DNA from: Bacteroidales bacterium UBA6346
Lineage (GTDB): Bacteria > Bacteroidota > Bacteroidia > Bacteroidales > UBA932
Direction: 5' to 3'
Assembly: GCA_002438905.1 (NCBI GenBank)
Contig: DJSA01000095.1
Location: 1 to 10,915 of the forward strand
DNA: 10,915 nt
Position numbers and translations under genes: made by a program
In this document: piece after piece, positions 5,597-10,915 of the stretch
Position numbering within the stretch: the first letter of the stretch is position 1
How the letters are laid out: each line of letters begins with the position of its first letter
Notes under the pieces: generated by a model
Databases searched by the model: none
What the model was told of the DNA's origin: nothing
What the model saw: only the letters and a program-made list of their open reading frames with translations

Positions 5597-7438
5597 ATGA
5601 TTAAGAGTATATATAAAACACTGATACTGATCTGTTTGTCAGTTTCCTGCCTGTCAGTGGCCTCATGCAGCGACTATCTGGACAAGTCCCCTGACGCAGG
5701 CCTGAGCGAGGAGGACATCTTCGGCTCATTCGAAAAGTTCCAGGGCTTCATCGAGAATGCCTACTACTGCATGCATGACCCTATAACCACAGGTCCTTTC
5801 AATTTTGCCGATGATGTGGTGTCGACGAAGGCATGGTACATCGACAACATCACCAATGATTATCGTACGTTCTACGACATCAACCAGACCTACTTCTATG
5901 CCTATAAAGGTTTGAGCGGCAACAATAGGTACAACATAGACCCATGGAAGGGCGGAGGCAGCAATGGTGAAATCAACCTCGGCTATTGGGAAGGCGGGTG
6001 GCTCGGAATCCGCAAGGCCAACCTTGCCCTGGAGCACCTTGACATGCTGAAAACCCCTTACGGGAACGTGAATATTGAAGAACAGCGCAAGCTTATAGAG
6101 GGGCAGGCCCTGATGCTTAGGGGGATACTGCATTTCAACATCATCCGCATCTGGGGCGGAATGCCTTACATCACGACGGCGCTCTCTCCTGACGAGGAAC
6201 TGCGTTACCCGCGCCTTAGCTACCACGAGTCTTCCGACAAGATTGAAGAGGACTTGGTCCGTGCAGCGGAACTTCTGCCGGATGATTGGCAAGACACTCC
6301 TACGGGACAGATGACCTACGGAACCAACAAGGACCGCTTCACCAGGGGTGCTGCCTATGCGGCTTTGGGCAAGGCCATGCTCTATGCGGCAAGTCCGCTC
6401 ATGAACGGCACGGTAACGGGATCCTACACCTACAACGAGGACTATCTCCACAAGGCTGTCAAATATCTCGGCAAGGTTCTGGCGAAGTCCGAGATTATGG
6501 GCGGCAGTGTTTATGGACTGGAAGATTGGAAAGACTACAGCGGGCTTTTCTATCGCCGCAATTCCGAGATACCATGCTCAGGGAAAGAAGGGGTTCTGAA
6601 TGTCCCTCAGGTGCGGTCGCAACCCGTGATGATAGGCGATACTAATCAGCGCATGGGTTCATGGATTGATGTCTGCGGCGCCACGGAGAACTATGTGCAG
6701 AACTTCGGCATGAGCAACGGCGAGCCGTTCGACCCGTCTGTCTATGACAATCCCTCCGTTGACCCTTGGGCTGACCGGGATCCGCGTTTCTACACCAACA
6801 TAGTGACAGACCGCTCTATATTGATGAAGCAGAACAACAATGAGACGGAAGCCGAACTTTATGTCGGAGGTCAGGACTATGGTGAGGAGAAAGGCACCAT
6901 CACGGGCTACATGTGGAAGAAATATCGTGATGAGTACATCTATCCCAACAGTGGAGACTGGTACAATTGTATGCAGCGGCTCCCTGTGATCAGGCTTGCT
7001 GATGTTTATCTTATGTATGCCGAGGCCGCGAATGAGCTGTATGGTCCGGACGGAATTCCCGAAGAGTGCCGGGTCACTGCCGTGCAGGCCTTGAAGGCTG
7101 TGCGGGAGAGGGTGAAGAATGAGGACGGCACATCCCTTCCGACTCCGGATCATCTCGTTGCCTCGAAGGAGGAACTCAGGGAAACCATCCGCCGGGAAAG
7201 GGCAGTGGAGCTTTGTTATGAGAACCACAGGTGGTATGACACCCGCCGTTGGTATGTCGCGCACCTGCCCGAGTACAAGGACATAAAGATCCTTGCGTAT
7301 GACAAGGATCACACCTACTACTCCGTGGAATCCTACCACACACCCCGCATATTCGAGCAGAGGCACTATTGGTTCCCTTTAAAGCGCGAACAATCCTACA
7401 TATATGGGGGCTTCTATCAGAATCCCGGTTGGGAATAA
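5597..7438 (+). CDS. SusD/RagB-family surface lipoprotein, partner of the first SusC-type transporter
   Basis: A 613-residue lipoprotein that forms the lid over the SusC-type barrel and captures ligand outside the cell. The signal peptide ends in a lipobox VASC with Cys24 as the lipidated residue, followed by SDYLDKSPD, acidic residues that fit surface export in Bacteroidota. The N-terminal SusD-like helical region shows GIRKANLALEHLDMLK, the LIEGQALMLRGILHFNIIRI helix and GGMPYIT; the C-terminal SusD region shows QRLPVIRLADVYLMYAEAAN, ALKAVRERV, LRETIRRERAVELCYENHRW and the closing YIYGGFYQNPGW. Length fits the larger family members. The frame runs back to a TTG at 5582, but the ATG at 5597 gives a normal short signal peptide. 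It starts 25 bases after the SusC-type stop, so the two are almost surely co-transcribed. Ligand is not predictable from sequence. Confidence 0.96.
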   Translation: MIKSIYKTLILICLSVSCLSVASCSDYLDKSPDAGLSEEDIFGSFEKFQGFIENAYYCMHDPITTGPFNFADDVVSTKAWYIDNITNDYRTFYDINQTYFYAYKGLSGNNRYNIDPWKGGGSNGEINLGYWEGGWLGIRKANLALEHLDMLKTPYGNVNIEEQRKLIEGQALMLRGILHFNIIRIWGGMPYITTALSPDEELRYPRLSYHESSDKIEEDLVRAAELLPDDWQDTPTGQMTYGTNKDRFTRGAAYAALGKAMLYAASPLMNGTVTGSYTYNEDYLHKAVKYLGKVLAKSEIMGGSVYGLEDWKDYSGLFYRRNSEIPCSGKEGVLNVPQVRSQPVMIGDTNQRMGSWIDVCGATENYVQNFGMSNGEPFDPSVYDNPSVDPWADRDPRFYTNIVTDRSILMKQNNNETEAELYVGGQDYGEEKGTITGYMWKKYRDEYIYPNSGDWYNCMQRLPVIRLADVYLMYAEAANELYGPDGIPEECRVTAVQALKAVRERVKNEDGTSLPTPDHLVASKEELRETIRRERAVELCYENHRWYDTRRWYVAHLPEYKDIKILAYDKDHTYYSVESYHTPRIFEQRHYWFPLKREQSYIYGGFYQNPGWE

Positions 7439-7459
7439 TCATTAACAGACCATTGAATA

Positions 7460-10255
7460 ATGAACAGAACAGAATATAACCACAGGTTCCGCTGTACGGC
7501 AGCAAACGGCCTGAAAGGCGTTTTCGCCTCGGTGCTGCTGATGGGAAGCATCGTGTGCTCGGCCCAGGATGGGAATGTCGCGGCAGACGATGCCGACACG
7601 CTCAATCTGGTGTTCAAGACCGTCACCGAAAAACTGGCTCCCGGAAGTGTCTCTTCCATTGACATACCCCAGATAGTCAAGAAAGACAATTATTCCGGAG
7701 TCTCTACCCTCATCTCATCCTATGGGGCGGGTCTCTTGTCTGGATTGAACCTTTATGGTGTCGGTGATGTCCTCGTGCTGATAGACGGACAGCCACGCGA
7801 CATAGACAATCTCCAGCCGGAGGAGATAGAGAGCGTCACCCTGCTGAAGGACGTCAACGCCACTGTCCTTTACGGATCGCAGGCCAAGAACGGCATTCTC
7901 TCGATTGTAACCAAAAGGGGCAAGGTCTCCGAGAAGGACATCCGTTTCGGAGTTGAGACCGGAGTGCAGGTGCCGATCCGGCTTCCGCAATATTTGGGCT
8001 CCCGCGAATATATGACCCTCTACAACGAGGCGTTCCTCAACGATTCCCCTGGCAGCCGGCCACCGTTCAGACCTTCTGAAATAGCGAAATATGACGGCAG
8101 CAATCCTTACCGCTATCCTGATGTGGACTACTACAGTTCGGACTTTCTGAAGCCGATGACCAATTCCACGAGGGTGCTGGGTGAGTTCACCAGCGGAAAC
8201 GACGTGGCACGCTTCTATGCAAATGTAGGCTGGGAGAACCATGACAAGCTCTACAAGGTTGACGACTACAGCACCGCCTACAACCGTTTCAAGATACGGA
8301 GCAACATTGACTTCAATATCACCCCTTCCTTGAAGAGCTTTGTCGATGCTTTCTTCGTCTTTGACCTGGATCAGAATCCGCGTACCGATTACTTCACTCT
8401 GGCTTCGACTCTCCGTCCCAACGACTACACTCCGCTACTGTCTGTCGATCTTTTTGAAGATCCTTCCCTGTTGGAGGGCGTTGATATCATCGACGGAAAG
8501 GGAATAATGGGCGGGCACACTGTGTCCGGGAAAAACAGCTACGGCAAGAATATCTACGGCGAACTGAACCGCAGCGGCTACCAGCGGGATTACCGCAGGA
8601 CAATGCAGTTCGACATCGGACTTGTCTATGACCTTTCAAAAATAACGAAAGGACTATCTGTGAGGGGTACAATGAACATCGACACCTACGGCGGATATTC
8701 CGAGGCCATCGAGAATACCTACGCCCTATATGAGCCTGTCTGGAGCGATGCCACAGGCAAGATATTCAAAATCAACCGAATAAACCAGGACACCAAGACC
8801 GGTGTCATGACCCTTAAGTCAGGTACGTTCAGCCGCGGGATAGGTGCGAACATATCCGCTGACTACAAGCGTACATTCGGAGGCAAGCACAGCGTCTCGG
8901 CGTCAGTGCTAGGATTCTACAGCTACCGTTCCGTAGAAAGCAGCGTCTATTCCGACAGGAACTCTCACATCGGATTCAATGCGGCGTACAGCTATGACAA
9001 TAAGTTCTTGGTGGATTTCAGCGGCGCCCTGATACATTCCCTGAAATTGGCTCCGGGACACAAGAATGCCTTCTCTCCAACATTGGGCTTGAGTTGGATT
9101 CCCGTAGGATCGACCAGACAGAATGACTTCGGGTGGATTAATTTCCTCAAGCTCAAGGCTTCGGCTGGCATCTTGCACACTGACACCAACTTGGGTTATA
9201 ATCTCTGGAAATACACCTATTGGGGATCCGGATTCTTCGGCACCGGCGATAATGACGGCTACAGCTTCGAGGCCCGTCAGGCAGTGGAAGGCAACTACAA
9301 CCTGGGCATGGAGAAGATGAAAAAGCTCAATGTCGGTCTCGAGACCCGTCTCGCGGCAAATTCCCTGTCGCTGAACGCTAATTTCTTCTATGTCATTCAC
9401 GACGACCTTGTGATGCAGAGGAAGAGTTACTATCCGCAGATGCTCGCATCGCGTATTCCTTACGAGAACTACGGCAGAAATGACTATACGGGTATGGATC
9501 TGTCAGTGGGGTATGTGAAGAACTTCGGAGAGGTGAAGTTCAGCTCCATGCTCAACCTGCTCTATGCAACATCAAAGGTTGTGCGCACGGACGAGGCTTA
9601 CAAAAATGACTACCAGAACCGTACAGGCAAGGCTCTCGACACGTTCTGGGGCCTGCGCAGCCGGGGATTCTTCAGGACTGACGAGCAGGCGGAGGCGTCC
9701 AACCAGCTTTTCGGAAGCGTGAAGAAAGGAGACATCAGATATGCCGACAAGGACGGAGACGGATATGTCAATGACGACGACGTCATCGCTCTGGGAAATT
9801 ACAATCCGCGCTGGGTCGGGACTCTGAACATGAGCGCGGAATGGAGGGGACTAACCTTGTTCGTTTCCGCTTCCACGCGCCTCAAGTACAACTGGGTGAT
9901 GAGCGGCGACTATTTCCGTGTCAACGGTGACATGAAATACTCCGAGATCGTGCGGGGACGCTGGACCGAGGCGACTGCGGACACAGCGACCTATCCCCGT
10001 CTTTCCGCCCAGTCCAATGAAAACAACTTCCGTGATTCGGACTTCTGGATGCGTGACGGAAACTGCTTCTCGCTGGACCGCCTGCAGTTGAGCTATCTGC
10101 TGCCTTCATCGCTGTTCGCCGGCTCCATAGTGAAGGACATCCGTGTATATCTCAGGGGTGACAACCTCTGGTTCATCTCCGAAGATGCCAAGTACCGCCA
10201 GACGGGATACTGGAACACGCGCAACGTGGCTCTGGGCCTTAACATATCATTTTGA
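7460..10255 (+). CDS. Short SusC/RagA-family TonB-dependent transporter lacking STN and CarboxypepD_reg domains
   Basis: A 931-residue outer-membrane transporter, about 200 residues shorter than its upstream paralogue because the N-terminus is stripped down. A signal peptide (about 1-36, ending CSAQ) is followed by only about 12 residues, then the TonB-box-like LVFKTVTEKL (about 50-59) and a compact plug to residue 154. The plug keeps VLVLIDGQPRDIDNLQPEEI, ESVTLLKDVNATVLYGSQAK, NGILSIVTKRG, but the middle of the plug, where the paralogue has its long variable loop and the TITIRG motif, is shortened to STLISSYGAGLLSGLNLYGV. The barrel follows and ends NISF. A perfect DxDxDGxxxxxD loop (DKDGDGYVNDDD, residues 763-774) resembles a calcium site. 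It begins 21 bases after the first SusD-type stop and is followed by a second SusD-type gene, so it is a second uptake pair in the operon. Without STN it should not signal to the FecR protein. Such short-plug SusC forms exist elsewhere in Bacteroidota. Confidence 0.93.
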   Translation: MNRTEYNHRFRCTAANGLKGVFASVLLMGSIVCSAQDGNVAADDADTLNLVFKTVTEKLAPGSVSSIDIPQIVKKDNYSGVSTLISSYGAGLLSGLNLYGVGDVLVLIDGQPRDIDNLQPEEIESVTLLKDVNATVLYGSQAKNGILSIVTKRGKVSEKDIRFGVETGVQVPIRLPQYLGSREYMTLYNEAFLNDSPGSRPPFRPSEIAKYDGSNPYRYPDVDYYSSDFLKPMTNSTRVLGEFTSGNDVARFYANVGWENHDKLYKVDDYSTAYNRFKIRSNIDFNITPSLKSFVDAFFVFDLDQNPRTDYFTLASTLRPNDYTPLLSVDLFEDPSLLEGVDIIDGKGIMGGHTVSGKNSYGKNIYGELNRSGYQRDYRRTMQFDIGLVYDLSKITKGLSVRGTMNIDTYGGYSEAIENTYALYEPVWSDATGKIFKINRINQDTKTGVMTLKSGTFSRGIGANISADYKRTFGGKHSVSASVLGFYSYRSVESSVYSDRNSHIGFNAAYSYDNKFLVDFSGALIHSLKLAPGHKNAFSPTLGLSWIPVGSTRQNDFGWINFLKLKASAGILHTDTNLGYNLWKYTYWGSGFFGTGDNDGYSFEARQAVEGNYNLGMEKMKKLNVGLETRLAANSLSLNANFFYVIHDDLVMQRKSYYPQMLASRIPYENYGRNDYTGMDLSVGYVKNFGEVKFSSMLNLLYATSKVVRTDEAYKNDYQNRTGKALDTFWGLRSRGFFRTDEQAEASNQLFGSVKKGDIRYADKDGDGYVNDDDVIALGNYNPRWVGTLNMSAEWRGLTLFVSASTRLKYNWVMSGDYFRVNGDMKYSEIVRGRWTEATADTATYPRLSAQSNENNFRDSDFWMRDGNCFSLDRLQLSYLLPSSLFAGSIVKDIRVYLRGDNLWFISEDAKYRQTGYWNTRNVALGLNISF

Positions 10256-10270
10256 TAAAGAACCAAGAAT

Positions 10271-10915
10271 ATGAAATTTTTCAATAATATATGTCTGATC
10301 GCCGCAGCGGCATTCACGCTGTGCTCCTGCAGCAACATGTTCACTCTGGAGGAGGACAACAATTATGACATCGGGGAAGTGAACGAAATTCCGGAAAGGG
10401 TCTTGGGCTTTCTTGACATAGCTTACACGGCTCTCCCGACTGACTATTCCTACACGGAGTGCGCCACGGACGATGCCGTGATGAACGAGTACAACAACGA
10501 GTATCACCGCATGGTAAACGGCGGATGGGGTCCTACCTTTGACCCTCTGTCCGTCTGGGAGAATTCATACAAGGCCATTGACGGCATCAACCGCTTTTTC
10601 GAGATCCTGCCGCAGACCACCATTTCCAAGGACCCTGAAGACGATGCGGCCTACCGCAACCGCTGGACGGGCGAGGCTTACGGAATGCGGGCCTATCATC
10701 ATTTCGTTCTGCTGCGCCATTATGGCGGAGTGGGAGTATCCGGCAGAAAACTGGGAATACCCTACCTTGACAAAAGCCTGAGCCGCGACAGCGAGGAATG
10801 GAAGCAGCTGCGCCGTCCTTCCTATCAGTCCACGGTAGAGTCCATATCCAAGGATCTGGATGTAGCCATCAGGTTGCTCCCGGAAAAGTACGAGGGGGAT
10901 GACAGGGTGACGGGA
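10271..10915 (+). CDS. Second SusD/RagB-family surface lipoprotein, N-terminal part (runs off window)
   Basis: The first 215 codons of a lipoprotein, open at the right edge. The signal peptide (MKFFNNICLIAAAAFTLCSC) has lipobox LCSC with Cys20 as the lipidated residue, followed by SNMFTLEEDNN, with acidic residues compatible with surface display. SusD-type N-terminal features follow: SVWENSYKAIDGINRFFEIL (about 94-113), a helix RWTGEAYGMRAYHHFVLLRH (131-150) and YGG, then GIPYLDKSLS and the RRPSYQSTVESISKDLDVAI block (181-200). A full-length family member would be about 500-600 residues, so over half is missing. It begins 15 bases after the short SusC-type stop and is presumably that transporter's dedicated lid. 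It shares only family-level motifs with the first SusD-type protein, suggesting an old duplication or separate recruitment and a different ligand. Confidence 0.92.
   Translation, partial: MKFFNNICLIAAAAFTLCSCSNMFTLEEDNNYDIGEVNEIPERVLGFLDIAYTALPTDYSYTECATDDAVMNEYNNEYHRMVNGGWGPTFDPLSVWENSYKAIDGINRFFEILPQTTISKDPEDDAAYRNRWTGEAYGMRAYHHFVLLRHYGGVGVSGRKLGIPYLDKSLSRDSEEWKQLRRPSYQSTVESISKDLDVAIRLLPEKYEGDDRVTG

Noticed and set aside
9746..9781. EF-hand-like DxDxDG loops in both transporters (here residues 763-774 of the short one; 962-973 in the long one) as a possible novelty.
   Set aside because: Loops of this kind near the C-terminal part of the barrel are common in SusC/RagA proteins, so they were noted in the gene entries and not counted as a finding.

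Overview
The window looks like chromosomal DNA of a Bacteroidota member, most likely order Bacteroidales. The evidence is two SusC/SusD-type outer-membrane uptake pairs, an ECF sigma / FecR-type anti-sigma switch, TAnnTTTG-type promoter boxes, A/T-rich gene leaders without clear Shine-Dalgarno sites, and a gene start from an AAA-ATPase-like family that is abundant in that order. Base composition looks roughly balanced by eye; genus cannot be decided from this sequence.

Layout. The left edge (1-133, minus strand) holds the first 44 codons of an AAA-ATPase-like protein, read leftwards out of the window. A 180-base divergent intergenic region (134-313) carries a plausible promoter in each direction plus short inverted and direct repeats. 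Everything to its right is on the plus strand: an ECF sigma factor (314-898), a 156-base gap with an inverted repeat, a FecR-family anti-sigma factor (1055-2128), a long SusC-type TonB-dependent transporter with an N-terminal signalling (STN) domain (2173-5571), its SusD-type lipoprotein (5597-7438), a second, shorter SusC-type transporter (7460-10255), and the beginning of a second SusD-type lipoprotein that runs off the right edge (10271-10915). The gaps between the four transport genes are 25, 21 and 15 bases with no terminator visible, so they are probably one operon that continues past the window.

How the genes probably work together (inference from family knowledge). The first SusC/SusD pair binds and imports a ligand, probably a glycan or glycopeptide fragment, across the outer membrane. 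Its STN domain reports occupancy to the periplasmic part of the FecR protein, which releases or activates the ECF sigma factor, which then boosts transcription of the transport operon. The second SusC lacks both the STN domain and the carboxypeptidase-regulatory-like domain, so it appears to be a passenger transporter under the same switch. No glycoside hydrolase, lyase, sulfatase or peptidase lies inside the window, so the substrate cannot be named.

This is mainly a recognisable system of a known type. The less ordinary points are a G8 homopolymer inside the sigma-factor gene where a one-base slip either way truncates the protein between its two DNA/RNAP-binding domains, a 9-base motif (GAAAAATCG) found only in the divergent promoter region (twice) and in the susC-type leader, and the contrast in N-terminal architecture between the two tandem transporters.
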